DNA of 27,190 nucleotides from an uncultured Collinsella sp. (GTDB lineage Bacteria > Actinomycetota > Coriobacteriia > Coriobacteriales > Coriobacteriaceae), in NCBI GenBank assembly GCA_902493915.1, contig CABUQY010000017.1, positions 1-27,190 on the forward strand, given 5' to 3'. Both the position numbers and the translations under genes were made by a program. Positions 6,846 to 15,742 of the stretch are shown here, piece after piece. A model generated the notes under the pieces. That model saw nothing but the letters and a program-made list of their open reading frames with translations, was not told the DNA's origin and made no database searches. How positions within the stretch are numbered: the stretch's first letter is position 1; every line of letters starts with the position of its first letter.

Positions 6846-6912
6846 AGTTGCGGTGGAATACGGAGTAGATGAGGCCTTTGACAGCCAAAACAGTCCGTAT
6901 TTCACCGCAACT
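6846..6912 (-). repeat. Dispersed palindromic hairpin repeat, copy B, acting as kdp terminator
   Basis: Arms 6846-6864 and 6894-6912 pair at 18 of 19 positions around a 29-base loop. It shares the outer arm AGTTGCGGTGGAATA with copy A, and the whole 67 bp with copy C except one base. Read on the minus strand, the stem is followed directly by a run of six T (6846-6841), so it can terminate the kdpFABC transcript that ends at 6976. The conserved loop is more than a terminator needs. Confidence 0.85.
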
Positions 6913-6975
6913 GATGGGCGGAGTGGAATTGAGGGCTCAGATAGTCAGTCATGCCCTCATCCGCCACTCCCTCAC

Positions 6976-7566
6976 CTACAGCGCGCCGTCCAGCATAAGG
7001 TTCACCTTGAGCACGTTGACCGTGGGCTCGCCGAACACGCCCAGGAATCGGCCCTTGGTGCACTGGGCGATGATCTCGCGCACCTCGCCTTCGCTCTTGC
7101 CCGTGGCCTTGGCAAGGCGCGGGACCTGGTACTCGGCGGCATCCGGGGAAATCTCGGGGTCGAGGCCGGACCCCGAACACGTCACCAGGTCGACGGGCAC
7201 AGCGTCCATATCGGCATCGGGGTTGGCGGCGCGGATCTTCTTCACGCGCGCATCCACAAGCTGCTGATACTCCTCACTCGCCGGGGACAGGTTGGACGGG
7301 GCACCATACGCCATGAGCTCGCCATCTTCGCCTTCGACAATTGACACGTTCTGGATACGACCCCACATGTGGGCTTCGTCATCGAAGTTCTGGCCGATCA
7401 GTTCGGAGCCCACAATCTTGTCGTCGACCTTGATGAGCGAACCGTTCGCCTGATACGGGAACGCAACCTGGGCGATGCCGGTCACGACGAGCGTATAGCC
7501 CAGGCCGCAGACAACGGTAAACAGCGCGAACACGCCCAGTGCGCGCGATGCAACACCTTTGAACAT
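6976..7566 (-). CDS. kdpC: Potassium-transporting ATPase subunit KdpC
   Basis: KdpC is the small membrane-anchored subunit of the high-affinity K+ pump KdpFABC and stabilises the complex and its ATP binding. The 196 residues contain one N-terminal membrane helix (ALGVFALFTVVCGLGYTLVV), the SELIGQ segment near 54-59 and the family signature SGSGLDPEISPDAAEYQVPR. Length is near the usual 190. The ATG at 7566 is chosen over an in-frame GTG at 7578 because TGGAGG lies five bases upstream of the ATG. The gene begins 12 bp after the kdpB stop. A segment around residues 80-105 (VEGEDGELMAYGAPSN) is longer and more acidic than the usual WGRPSAT region. Confidence 0.95.
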   Translation of the reverse strand: MFKGVASRALGVFALFTVVCGLGYTLVVTGIAQVAFPYQANGSLIKVDDKIVGSELIGQNFDDEAHMWGRIQNVSIVEGEDGELMAYGAPSNLSPASEEYQQLVDARVKKIRAANPDADMDAVPVDLVTCSGSGLDPEISPDAAEYQVPRLAKATGKSEGEVREIIAQCTKGRFLGVFGEPTVNVLKVNLMLDGAL

Positions 7567-7578
7567 ACAAACCTCCAC

Positions 7579-9633
7579 TTACATAATGCCGCAGAACGCG
7601 AGCAGCGTGTCGATGAGCTTGATGAATACGAACGGGGCAACGATGCCGCCCAGACCCCACACGAGCAGGTTGTGGGTCAGCAGCTGTCCGGACGGGACCT
7701 CGCGGTACTTAACGCCCTTCAGCGCGGCCGGGATCAGCGCGACGATAACGAGCGCGTTATAGATGATGGCCGAAAGAACCGCGGACAGCGGGCTTGCCAG
7801 ACCGAGGATGTTAAGGGCGTCCAACCCGGGGTAGATCGGCGAGAATAGCGCCGGGATGATGGCGAAGTACTTCGCCACGTCGTTGGCGACCGAGAAGGTC
7901 GTGAGTGAGCCGCGGGTCATGAGCAGTTGCTTGCCGATACGCACGACCTCGATGAGCTTGGTGGGGCTGGAGTCGAGGTCGACCATGTTGCCGGCCTCCT
8001 TGGCAGCCTGGGTGCCCGTGTTCATGGCCACGGCGACATCGGCCTGGGCCAGAGCGGGCGCGTCGTTGGTGCCGTCGCCGGTCATGGCGACCAGGTGGCC
8101 CTCACGCTGGAACTCGCGGATCTTCTCGAGCTTGCCTTCAGGGGTGGCCTCGGCCAGGAAGTCGTCAACGCCGGCCTCGGCGGCGATTGCCGCGGCGGTG
8201 AGCGGGTTGTCGCCCGTCACCATGATGGTCTTGATACCCATGCGGCGCAGGTCGGCGAACTTCTCCTTAACGCCGGACTTGATGATGTCCTTAAGGTACA
8301 CAACGCCCAGCACGCGGCAGTTCTTGGTCACGACCAGCGGGGTGCCGCCGGCCTTGGCGATGCGCTCGACGGCCTCGTCGCACTCCTGGGAGAACACGCC
8401 GCCGGCTGCCTCCACATAGGTGCGCACGGAATCGGCAGCGCCCTTGCGGATCTCATTGCCCTCGTAGTTCACGCCGGACATACGTGTTGCCGCGGTGAAC
8501 GGGATGAACTCCATACCCTTATCCTCGAGCGTGCGGCCGCGCAGACCGAACTGCTCCTTGGCGAGCACGACGATGGAACGGCCCTCGGGGGTCTCGTCGG
8601 CCAGCGAGGAAAGCTGGGCGGCATCGGCCAGCTCCGCGGGATCGACGCCATCGACCGGGATGAACTCGGCGGCTTGGCGGTTACCCAGGGTGATGGTGCC
8701 GGTCTTGTCGAGCATGAGGATGTCGACGTCGCCGGCGGCCTCGATGGCGCGGCCGGACATGGCCAGCACGTTGGCCTCGTTCAGACGGCTCATACCGGCG
8801 ATGCCGATGGCGGACAGAAGGGCGCCGATGGTAGTGGGAGCCAGGCACACGAGCAGCGCCACGAGCGTGGTCACGGCCGTGGGGTTGACTATGTCGTTAA
8901 GACCGACCGAGAAGTAGGAGTAACAATACAGGGCCAGCGTGACCAGGATAAAGACGATAGAGAGGGCCACCAGGAAGATCTCCAGAGCGATCTCGTTAGG
9001 GGTCTTCTTGCGCGCGGCACCCTCGACCATCGCGATCATCTTGTCCAGGAAGCTCTGGCCGGGCTCACTGGAGATCTTGACGATGATCCAGTCGGACAGC
9101 ACCGTGGTACCGCCGGTAACGGCAGAGCGGTCGCCGCCGGCCTCGCGGACCACGGGGGCGGACTCGCCGGTGATGGCGGACTCGTCAACGGAGGCAGCGC
9201 CCTCGATGACGTCGCCGTCGCCGAGAATCTGTTCGCCGGCGCGTACGATCACCAGGTCGCCGCGCGTGAGCTCGGTGCCGGGAACGACGGTGAAGTGCTC
9301 CTTGTCCTCAACGGACTCGATGCGATGGGCCTCGACATCCTTCTTGGCCGCACGCAGGGAATCGGCCTGAGCCTTACCGCGGCCCTCGGCAAGCGCCTCG
9401 GCGAAGTTCGAGAACAGGTCGGTGAGCCACAGGATGACCGCGATGGCGACCACATAGTAGGTGGGCACACCCGCGTCCTGCACACCGAAGATGGAAGCGA
9501 CGGCCAGGACGGAGGTCATGACGGCGGAAAGCCACACCAGGAACATGACCGGGTTTTGAATCTGGACGCGAGGATCCAGCTTGGCAAACGAGTCGCGGAC
9601 CGCGCGGCCCATTATGTCTTTTTGCATAGCCAT
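7579..9633 (-). CDS. kdpB: Potassium-transporting ATPase ATP-binding subunit KdpB
   Basis: KdpB is the P-type ATPase that energises K+ uptake. The 684 residues contain the actuator motif TGES (155-158), the phosphorylation motif DKTGT with D309 as phospho-acceptor, the nucleotide-domain segment KGAADSVR, and the hinge motif TGDGTNDAPALAQADVA. About seven hydrophobic membrane segments are visible. The serine in TGES matches the one reported to be an inhibitory phosphorylation site in Escherichia coli KdpB. The ATG at 9633 is used because the protein then has the family length; AAAGGAGGG lies 10 bases upstream and a second ATG is two codons later. It starts 16 bp after the kdpA stop. Confidence 0.97.
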   Translation of the reverse strand: MAMQKDIMGRAVRDSFAKLDPRVQIQNPVMFLVWLSAVMTSVLAVASIFGVQDAGVPTYYVVAIAVILWLTDLFSNFAEALAEGRGKAQADSLRAAKKDVEAHRIESVEDKEHFTVVPGTELTRGDLVIVRAGEQILGDGDVIEGAASVDESAITGESAPVVREAGGDRSAVTGGTTVLSDWIIVKISSEPGQSFLDKMIAMVEGAARKKTPNEIALEIFLVALSIVFILVTLALYCYSYFSVGLNDIVNPTAVTTLVALLVCLAPTTIGALLSAIGIAGMSRLNEANVLAMSGRAIEAAGDVDILMLDKTGTITLGNRQAAEFIPVDGVDPAELADAAQLSSLADETPEGRSIVVLAKEQFGLRGRTLEDKGMEFIPFTAATRMSGVNYEGNEIRKGAADSVRTYVEAAGGVFSQECDEAVERIAKAGGTPLVVTKNCRVLGVVYLKDIIKSGVKEKFADLRRMGIKTIMVTGDNPLTAAAIAAEAGVDDFLAEATPEGKLEKIREFQREGHLVAMTGDGTNDAPALAQADVAVAMNTGTQAAKEAGNMVDLDSSPTKLIEVVRIGKQLLMTRGSLTTFSVANDVAKYFAIIPALFSPIYPGLDALNILGLASPLSAVLSAIIYNALVIVALIPAALKGVKYREVPSGQLLTHNLLVWGLGGIVAPFVFIKLIDTLLAFCGIM

Positions 9634-9649
9634 AAATCTGCGCCCTCCT

Positions 9650-11473
9650 TTACGCAATCATCTGGAAGAACTCGGCAACGGGGCCAAGCGCCAGGGCCGG
9701 GAAGAAGCTCAGGGCACCGATCAGCAGAACGATGAACACGAGCAGGAATACGAACATGCCGTTGGTGGTAGACAGGGTACCGGCGCTCTCGGCGACCTTA
9801 CCCTTCTTGGCCAGCGAGCCGGCGATAGCCAGCGTACCGATGATGGGCATGAAGCGGGCGAACAGCATCTCGAGGCCGAGCATCACGTTGATCCAGGGAA
9901 TGTTGCAGTTCATGCCTGCGAACGCCGAGCCGTTGTTGCCGCCGCATGAGGTGAAGGCATACAGCACCTCGGAGAAGCCGTGCGCGCCACCATTGTTAAG
10001 CTGGTCGGCAAGACCGGGCACCATGCAGGCGATGGCCGAGCACACCAGAATGGCAAACGGAGTTGCCAGGCACAGGACAACTGCCCAGCGCATCTCGCCC
10101 GGCTCGATCTTCTTGCCCAGGAACTCGGGCGTGCGTCCGACCATGAGGCCGGCGATGAACACTGTGAGGATGGCGAAGCCGATCATGCCGTACAGGCCGC
10201 AGCCCACGCCGCCGAAGACGACCTCGCCCAGAGCAATCTGGAGCATCTGGACAAAACCGCCCAGCGGGGTGTAGGAGTCGTGCATGGAGTTAACCGAGCC
10301 GTTGGAAGCAGCCGTCGTGAAAGCGGACCAGGTAGAAGAGGAGGCGATACCGAAACGGCTCTCCTTGCCCTCCATGTTGCCGCCGGCCTGGCCGTCGGTC
10401 ATCTCGATATTGACCGCTCCGCCATCGGCCAGCTGCGGGGTGCCCGCATGCTCGTTGACGGCAATGATGCCGGTGAAGATCACCAGCAGGATGAACATGG
10501 CGGCAAAGATGGCCTTGCCCTGCTTGGTGTTCTTGACGCCGATACCGAAGGTGAAGCAGCAGGCGGCCGGGATCAGCAGCAGGCTGGTCATCTCGATGAT
10601 GTTGGTGAAGGCACTGGGGTTCTCATACGGATGGGCGGAGTTCACGCCGAAGAAGCCGCCGCCGTTGGTGCCGGACTGCTTGATGGCGACCTGAGGAGCC
10701 GCGGGACCCTGGGGCAGGAACTGCTCGGTGACCACGCGCGCGCCCTCGACAACCTTGCCGTCGACCTTGACCGTGTCGCCCTCGATCTGGGCGCCGTCGA
10801 TGACGCTCCAGCCGCCGTCTGCATTAGGCTGAACAGCGACGGGCTCTACGAGCTCAGCCTTCTGAGCTGGCTGGAAGTTGGAGATGACGCCACCGGCAGC
10901 CAGGCAGATGCCGAACACGAGGTTCAGCGGGATGAGCACATACAGGACGGTTCGGGTGAGGTCGACCCAGAAGGAACCTAGACCCTGCTCCTTGACCTGA
11001 CGGAAGCCGCGGATCAGCGCGAACATGACCGCAATACCGGTGCCGGCGGACAAGAAGTTTTGCACGGTGAGACCCATGAACTGCACAAGGTAGGACAGGG
11101 TGGTCTCACCGGAGTAGGACTGCCAGTTGGTGTTGGTTATGAAGGAAGCGGCCGTATTGAACGACAGGTCCCATGACACACCCGGCAGGTGCTGGGGATT
11201 GCCTGGCAAGAAGGACTGAAGCGCCTGGAGTGCCACAAGAGCCACGAGGCCGATCCCCGAAAAGACCAGCACGCTCGCCAGATAGCGCCTACACCCCATC
11301 TGCTCTGCCGCGTCGATGCGAAGCAGACGATAGACGCCACGCTCCACAGGAGCAATCACAGGCGACAGGAACGTATGCTCACCATCCATGATATGGGCCA
11401 TGAACCGACCGAGCGGAACGGCCAGGACGACGAGCACGGCAAAGTACAAGATGTACTGAATCGCAGCGTCCAT
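9650..11473 (-). CDS. kdpA: Potassium-transporting ATPase K+-channel subunit KdpA
   Basis: KdpA is the channel-like subunit that binds and selects K+; it belongs to the superfamily of K+ transporters. The 607 residues are strongly hydrophobic with about ten membrane helices. Selectivity-filter-type segments are visible: SFITNTNWQSYSGE, TNGGGFFGVNSAHPYENP and TSCGGNNGSAFAGM. Length is slightly above the E. coli protein because of a loop near residues 205-265 (PNADGGWSVIDGAQIEGD). It begins 3 bp after the kdpF stop; a GAGGAG inside the end of kdpF is the only ribosome-binding site, so translation is probably coupled. Confidence 0.97.
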   Translation of the reverse strand: MDAAIQYILYFAVLVVLAVPLGRFMAHIMDGEHTFLSPVIAPVERGVYRLLRIDAAEQMGCRRYLASVLVFSGIGLVALVALQALQSFLPGNPQHLPGVSWDLSFNTAASFITNTNWQSYSGETTLSYLVQFMGLTVQNFLSAGTGIAVMFALIRGFRQVKEQGLGSFWVDLTRTVLYVLIPLNLVFGICLAAGGVISNFQPAQKAELVEPVAVQPNADGGWSVIDGAQIEGDTVKVDGKVVEGARVVTEQFLPQGPAAPQVAIKQSGTNGGGFFGVNSAHPYENPSAFTNIIEMTSLLLIPAACCFTFGIGVKNTKQGKAIFAAMFILLVIFTGIIAVNEHAGTPQLADGGAVNIEMTDGQAGGNMEGKESRFGIASSSTWSAFTTAASNGSVNSMHDSYTPLGGFVQMLQIALGEVVFGGVGCGLYGMIGFAILTVFIAGLMVGRTPEFLGKKIEPGEMRWAVVLCLATPFAILVCSAIACMVPGLADQLNNGGAHGFSEVLYAFTSCGGNNGSAFAGMNCNIPWINVMLGLEMLFARFMPIIGTLAIAGSLAKKGKVAESAGTLSTTNGMFVFLLVFIVLLIGALSFFPALALGPVAEFFQMIA

Positions 11474-11476
11474 AGT

Positions 11477-11563
11477 TTACGAATCACTCCTCATCAGAAT
11501 GTAGATGTAATAGATAAGGAGTCCAATGCAGACGACTCCGATAATGGGAATGAGGATGTTCAT
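11477..11563 (-). CDS. kdpF: KdpF, small hydrophobic stabilising subunit
   Basis: A 28-residue peptide, MNILIPIIGVVCIGLLIYYI followed by YILMRSDS. It is a single membrane helix with a short charged tail, as expected for KdpF, which stabilises the KdpABC complex. AAAGGGGCGG precedes the ATG. Position immediately upstream of kdpA, with a 3-bp gap, supports the call. Confidence 0.92.
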   Translation of the reverse strand: MNILIPIIGVVCIGLLIYYIYILMRSDS

Positions 11564-11597
11564 TTACCGCCCCTTTCACGCGCGGCCCGATGTCTCG

Positions 11598-11619
11598 GAC
11601 GCCTGCTCTCGCAAGCGTC
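11598..11619 (-). other. Leader hairpin with GAGA tetraloop upstream of kdpF
   Basis: On the minus strand GACGC-U-UGC, loop GAGA, GCA-G-GCGUC forms a 9-bp stem (one G-U pair) capped by a GNRA-type tetraloop, 35 bases before the kdpF ATG. It would lie in the 5' leader of the kdpFABC mRNA. It may only shape the leader; no riboswitch consensus was recognised around it. Confidence 0.4.
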
Positions 11620-11643
11620 TGGGGACAGTAAACGCTTCTAGGG

Positions 11644-11649
11644 ATTAAA
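11644..11649 (-). promoter_or_regulatory. Possible -10 element of kdpFABC
   Basis: TTTAAT on the minus strand lies about 80 bp before kdpF. The expected -35 region has no consensus hexamer, as is usual for an activator-dependent promoter. The KdpE-like direct repeat (11677-11696) lies just upstream of that -35 position. The call is inferred from spacing. Confidence 0.3.
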
Positions 11650-11676
11650 GAGGCGTGAGGGCTGGGGCTCACGACC

Positions 11677-11696
11677 TTAAGATGCCGTAAAGATGC
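11677..11696. promoter_or_regulatory. Candidate KdpE operator (11-bp-phased direct repeat)
   Basis: TTAAGATGC (11677-11685) is followed by TAAAGATGC (11688-11696). Response regulators of the OmpR/KdpE class bind head-to-tail repeats with this kind of spacing. The site lies between the divergent kdpFABC and kdpDE genes. It is about 50 bp from the likely transcription starts of both possible promoters: TTTAAT at 11649-11644 leftward and TATACT at 11730-11735 rightward. Confidence 0.45.
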
Positions 11697-11729
11697 AGGT
11701 AGAAAGCACTATTACGGCTGCAGTGCGCC

Positions 11730-11735
11730 TATACT
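11730..11735 (+). promoter_or_regulatory. Possible -10 element of kdpDE
   Basis: TATACT lies 73 bp before the kdpD start codon, with no recognisable -35 hexamer. The candidate KdpE site is centred about 55 bp upstream of the implied start, consistent with activated transcription of kdpDE itself. Confidence 0.3.
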
Positions 11736-11807
11736 CGACCTCGCGAGCATACAGTGGCGTCCTCACCGCGTATGCACGCATGGACAACGTTTCAGAAAGG
11801 CTACGCT

Positions 11808-14543
11808 ATGCAGCGCGACGCATCGGACACTCGCGTCAATCCAGACCTCATCCTCAAGGCAATTGAGAAAGACGAGGTCGCCGATGACGCTCGAACCAGC
11901 CGGGGACACCTCAAGATTTTCTTTGGCTACGCTGCTGGCACAGGCAAAACTTATGCGATGCTTCAAGCCGCCCACGCCGCCAAGCGGCGAGGTGTCGACG
12001 TCGTCGCGGGATACATCGAGCCGCACGAACGTCCGGCAACTGCCCATCTTGCACAAGGGCTTGAGAACGTGCCCTGTAAACTCATCGAGCACAACGGCAT
12101 TGCGCTCAGCGAGTTCGATCTAGATGCGGCTATCGAACGCGCCCCTCAGCTCATCCTTGTCGACGAGCTCGCCCATACGAATGCGCCGGGGTCTCGCCAC
12201 GACAAACGCTATCAAGACGTCGAGGAACTTCTACATGCGGGCATCGACGTCTATACGACCGTGAACGTTCAGCATATCGAGAGCCTAAACGACATGGTTG
12301 CATCCATCACCGGCGTTGTCGTGAGCGAACGAATCCCCGACCGTATCTTCGATGATGCCGACCAAGTCGAGCTCGTCGACATAGAGCCCGAAGACCTACT
12401 TGAGCGCCTTCGCGCCGGCCTCGTCTACCGTCCCGCACAAGCCGACCGAGCGCAACAGCATTTTTTTACCGTCGAGAACCTCACCGCACTCCGAGAAATC
12501 GCGCTGCGCCGCTGCGCCGATCGCACCGGCCACCTCACAGACGCCGCACGCGTGCTGGGAAACCGTGACTACTACACCAGGGAGCGCATCTTAGTCTGCG
12601 TCTCCCCGGCGCCGACCAATCCCCGCATCGTCCGTGCCGCCGCACGCATGGCGAAAGCGTTTCGCAGCGAGCTCGTCGCCCTGTTCGTAGAGAGCCCGCG
12701 CACGCAAGCCATGAGCGATGATGAGCGCGCCAAGCTTGCAGCCAATATCGCCCTAGCCGAGCAGCTCGGAGCACATATGGAAACCGTCTATGGCGACGAT
12801 ATTGCGTTTCAGATCTCCGAGTTCGCACGTCTGTCGGGCATTTCGAAGATCGTCATGGGGCGCACGGGCGAGCGCAGCAGCGTCCGTCAGGCCCTCTTCG
12901 GCCGCAAATCTCTCGTAGAACAGCTCATAACATTCGCCCCGAACCTCGACATTTACATCATTCCAGAACAGTCGACTCCGCCCTCCCGACCCAAAGGACG
13001 CCGCCATGCGCTCGCCCTGCAGCCGCCCAGCAGCCGAAACGTGCTTCGCACGCTGGCCCTCTCTCTTGCCGCCACGGCGATCGGCACGGCTTTCCGCCAT
13101 CTGGGATTTGCCGATTCCAGCATCATATCCCTCTATATCCTCACGGCCCTGCTGACCGCCGTCACCACGACGGGGCGTATCTGCACGATCGTATCGAGCG
13201 TGCTCTCTGTAGTGCTTTACAACTTCTGCTTCGTCACGCCTCTGTTTTCGCTCGCCAGCTACGACCGAAGCTATCTGGTCACGTTCGGCATCATGTTCGC
13301 TACCGCTATGGTCGCCGGCGAGTTAACTGCGCGCATCGCCGACAACGCCCGTACATCCGCCGAGAACGCATTCAAAACGCGCGTACTCCTCGAAACGAAC
13401 CAGCTCTTGCAGCAAGCCCATAGCGCGGAGGAGTGCGCCCGCGTCGCCATGAACCAACTCGTCAAACTGCTAAAACTCGACGTGGTCTTCTACCCCGCCG
13501 AACATGGCACGCTCGGTAAGGCGCTCTATGAGTCCGCTGGCACCGAAAACCGATCCGCGTCGCTGCTCACCGACTACGAGCGCGCCGTTGCAACCTGGAC
13601 CTACACCAACAACAAGCGCGCGGGCGCAAGCACGCGGACCCTGCCTGAGGCGCGCTGTCTCTACCTCGCGGTTCGCACCGGCGACAAGGTATTCGGTGTC
13701 ATCGGTATCGCCCTGGAGGGGCGCGAGATCGAAGCCTTCGAGCATTCGATCGTCCTATCTATCGTAGGTGAATGCGCCTTGGCGCTCGAAAGCGACCGGG
13801 CGGCGCAAGAGCGCGAAGAGGCTGCGGTCTTGGCGAAAAACGAGCAGCTGCGCGCCAACCTTTTGCGCTCCATCGGCCACGATTTGAGGACACCCCTCAC
13901 GGCTATATCCGGATCTGCGGCAATCCTTCGGAAGAGCGACGAGAAGCTCAGCGTCGAACAACGCTGCGATCTTGCCGATGCCATCTACGACGACTCCCTC
14001 TGGCTTATCGATACCGTGGAGAACCTCCTCGCCATCACACGCGTCGAGGACGGCACCATTCGCCTCAACTTCACATCCGAGCTCATCGACGAAGTCATCG
14101 AGGCCGCCCTCAGCCATGTCGCCCAAGCATCGCATGGACGTACCGTCACCATCGAGCACACTGACGACATCCTGCTGGTACGTATCGACGTCCATCTCAT
14201 CATGCAGGTACTTACGAATCTCATCATGAACGCCTTCAAATACACGCCCGAGGACTCGACTGTCACCATCAGCGCACGTCGCGAGGGCGCGTTCGTCGTG
14301 GTGGACGTCGCAGACGATGGGCCGGGTGTGGCAGACTGCGACAAGCCTCATATCTTTGAGCGCTTCTTCACCTCAAGCAATACGCGGCCCGTGGATTCGC
14401 GTCGAAGCATCGGCCTTGGACTGTCGCTCTGCCGCTCCATCGTGGAGGCGCATGGCGGCGTCATCGAAGTTCGCAACAACCACCCCCATGGGGCCGTCTT
14501 CCGTTTTACCCTGCCCGCCGAGGAGATCGAGATTCATGAATAA
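11808..14543 (+). CDS. kdpD: Sensor histidine kinase KdpD
   Basis: A 911-residue membrane kinase that responds to low K+ or osmotic stress and phosphorylates KdpE. Residues 30-240 are the KdpD N-terminal domain with Walker A GYAAGTGKT (40-48) and the DELAHTNAPGSRHDKRY signature. A universal-stress-like domain follows (about 255-385). Four closely spaced membrane helices lie at about 425-520. A GAF-like linker follows, then the kinase core with H691 in SIGHDLRTPL, N-box NLIMNAFKYTP, G1 DVADDGPGV and G2 GLGLSLCRSIVEAHGG. The ATG at 11808 is chosen because AAAGG lies seven bases upstream; the 18-codon extension lacks family similarity. It diverges from kdpFABC and overlaps kdpE by 8 bp. Confidence 0.96.
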   Translation: MQRDASDTRVNPDLILKAIEKDEVADDARTSRGHLKIFFGYAAGTGKTYAMLQAAHAAKRRGVDVVAGYIEPHERPATAHLAQGLENVPCKLIEHNGIALSEFDLDAAIERAPQLILVDELAHTNAPGSRHDKRYQDVEELLHAGIDVYTTVNVQHIESLNDMVASITGVVVSERIPDRIFDDADQVELVDIEPEDLLERLRAGLVYRPAQADRAQQHFFTVENLTALREIALRRCADRTGHLTDAARVLGNRDYYTRERILVCVSPAPTNPRIVRAAARMAKAFRSELVALFVESPRTQAMSDDERAKLAANIALAEQLGAHMETVYGDDIAFQISEFARLSGISKIVMGRTGERSSVRQALFGRKSLVEQLITFAPNLDIYIIPEQSTPPSRPKGRRHALALQPPSSRNVLRTLALSLAATAIGTAFRHLGFADSSIISLYILTALLTAVTTTGRICTIVSSVLSVVLYNFCFVTPLFSLASYDRSYLVTFGIMFATAMVAGELTARIADNARTSAENAFKTRVLLETNQLLQQAHSAEECARVAMNQLVKLLKLDVVFYPAEHGTLGKALYESAGTENRSASLLTDYERAVATWTYTNNKRAGASTRTLPEARCLYLAVRTGDKVFGVIGIALEGREIEAFEHSIVLSIVGECALALESDRAAQEREEAAVLAKNEQLRANLLRSIGHDLRTPLTAISGSAAILRKSDEKLSVEQRCDLADAIYDDSLWLIDTVENLLAITRVEDGTIRLNFTSELIDEVIEAALSHVAQASHGRTVTIEHTDDILLVRIDVHLIMQVLTNLIMNAFKYTPEDSTVTISARREGAFVVVDVADDGPGVADCDKPHIFERFFTSSNTRPVDSRRSIGLGLSLCRSIVEAHGGVIEVRNNHPHGAVFRFTLPAEEIEIHE

Positions 14544-15240
14544 TGCCGCTAAGCCACGCATCCTTCTGGTCGAAGATGACCTGACCGTTCAAAACCTCGT
14601 TTCGACCGCGCTTGACCTCCACGGCTATGTCGTGAGCAAGGTTTGCAACGGCCAGGCCGCCATCATGGATGCGGTGTCGCACGGCCCCAGCCTCATCATG
14701 CTCGACCTCGGCCTTCCCGACATTGACGGCATCGAGGTCATCACGAAGATCCGAAGCTGGTCGGCGGTCCCCATTATCGTCATTTCGGCGCGCACCGAAG
14801 ATTCCGACAAGATTGCAGCACTTGACGCAGGGGCAGACGATTACCTCACCAAGCCCTTTTCTGTGGATGAGTTGCTCGCGCGCGTCCGCGCGAATTTGAG
14901 GCGCTCCTCGATGGCGTCGAGCGAGTCGACAGAAGCGAGCACGTTCGACAACGGTCCGCTGCATATCGACTACGCCGCGGGATACGCGACGAAAGACGGA
15001 CGCGAGCTCTCGCTCACCCCAACCGAGTACAAATTGCTCGTCCTTCTGGCGAAAAACGTCGACAAGGTGCTCACCCACACCTTCATCACCCGCGAGATAT
15101 GGGGCACGAGCTGGGACAGCGATCTGGCGAGCCTGCGCGTGTTCATGCGCACCCTGCGCAAGAAGATCGAGGCAGACCCCTCTCACCCCAAGATGATTCA
15201 GACGCACATGGGTGTCGGGTACCGCATGCAGCGTCTCTAG
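14536..15240 (+). CDS. kdpE: Response regulator KdpE (OmpR family)
   Basis: A 234-residue DNA-binding activator of the kdp genes. The receiver domain (7-120) has the acidic pocket E13-D14-D15, phospho-acceptor D57 in IMLDLGLPDIDG and K106 in YLTKPF. The C-terminal winged helix (about 140-232) has LSLTPTEYKLLVLLAKN and the recognition-helix region LRVFMRTLRKKIE. The ATG at 14536 overlaps the kdpD stop by 8 bp, so translation is coupled; AGGAG is ten bases upstream. A longer in-frame extension inside kdpD has no domain support. Likely binds the direct repeat at 11677-11696. Confidence 0.96.
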   Translation: MNNAAKPRILLVEDDLTVQNLVSTALDLHGYVVSKVCNGQAAIMDAVSHGPSLIMLDLGLPDIDGIEVITKIRSWSAVPIIVISARTEDSDKIAALDAGADDYLTKPFSVDELLARVRANLRRSSMASSESTEASTFDNGPLHIDYAAGYATKDGRELSLTPTEYKLLVLLAKNVDKVLTHTFITREIWGTSWDSDLASLRVFMRTLRKKIEADPSHPKMIQTHMGVGYRMQRL

Positions 15241-15254
15241 CCCACCCCACAAAA

Positions 15255-15321
15255 AGTTGCGGTGGAATACGGAGTAGATGAGGCCTTTGACAGCCAAAAC
15301 AGTCCGCATTTCACCGCAACT
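15255..15321 (-). repeat. Dispersed palindromic hairpin repeat, copy C
   Basis: Arms 15255-15273 and 15303-15321 pair at 17 of 19 positions around a 29-base loop identical to that of copy B. Only one base differs between B and C over 67 bp (C instead of T at 15307). Read on the minus strand the stem is followed by five T (15255-15251), so it could back up the terminator at 15379-15412. It lies between convergent kdpE and the FeoB-associated gene. Confidence 0.85.
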
Positions 15322-15378
15322 GATTTAACGATACCCAAAATTACTCTTCGACTCGCCGCGCTCTCCCTCAAATGCGCA

Positions 15379-15412
15379 AAGCGCCCCGCGAACGGATGCT
15401 CGCGGGGCGCTT
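15379..15412 (-). terminator. Terminator of the FeoB-associated peptide gene
   Basis: Perfect 13-bp arms (AAGCGCCCCGCGA at 15379-15391 and its complement at 15400-15412) enclose an 8-base loop. On the minus strand the stem is followed by TTTGCGCATTT. It starts 14 bp after the stop codon of the gene that ends at 15426. Confidence 0.8.
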
Positions 15413-15425
15413 GGATATCTGGACC

Positions 15426-15626
15426 TTATTTGATACCGCGGCCCAAGTCTTCGGCGATTTTATCTACGCCCTTAAGTGCGGCGCAGGTCTTTTTGTTAGA
15501 GCAATGCCCCGTGCAAACGCCACCCTGAGCGCAGTCGGCACAGGTGCCCTTGCGGTAGATGCGCACACATACCGCGACAAACGCAATACCGATAACAGCC
15601 AGTACAACAATATCGATAGGTGCCAT
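15426..15626 (-). CDS. FeoB-associated Cys-rich membrane peptide
   Basis: A 66-residue peptide. Residues 4-22 are a single membrane helix (IDIVVLAVIGIAFVAVCVRI). The rest holds a cysteine cluster: CADC, then GGVC, then GHC, KKTC. This is the pattern of the short FeoB-associated Cys-rich proteins that follow feoB in many anaerobes and may bind iron or assist FeoB. GAGGAGG precedes the ATG. It lies 176 bp after feoB on the same strand, but a strong terminator (15743-15773) separates them, so it may have its own promoter or depend on read-through. Confidence 0.85.
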   Translation of the reverse strand: MAPIDIVVLAVIGIAFVAVCVRIYRKGTCADCAQGGVCTGHCSNKKTCAALKGVDKIAEDLGRGIK

Positions 15627-15742
15627 AGCAAGCCTCCTCTAGTTAACCACCACTTACTTTACCCCATTCTCCACCCACCAAAAAGGGATAGGTTTATTTT
15701 GGTCGGTTTTATCTGCGGAAACGCCACATCTCCCCCACCAAA

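Noticed and set aside
11564..11807. A c-di-AMP or other riboswitch in the kdpF leader
   Set aside because: Only a small GNRA-capped hairpin and short dyads were found. The conserved sequence blocks of the ydaO-type riboswitch were not recognised.
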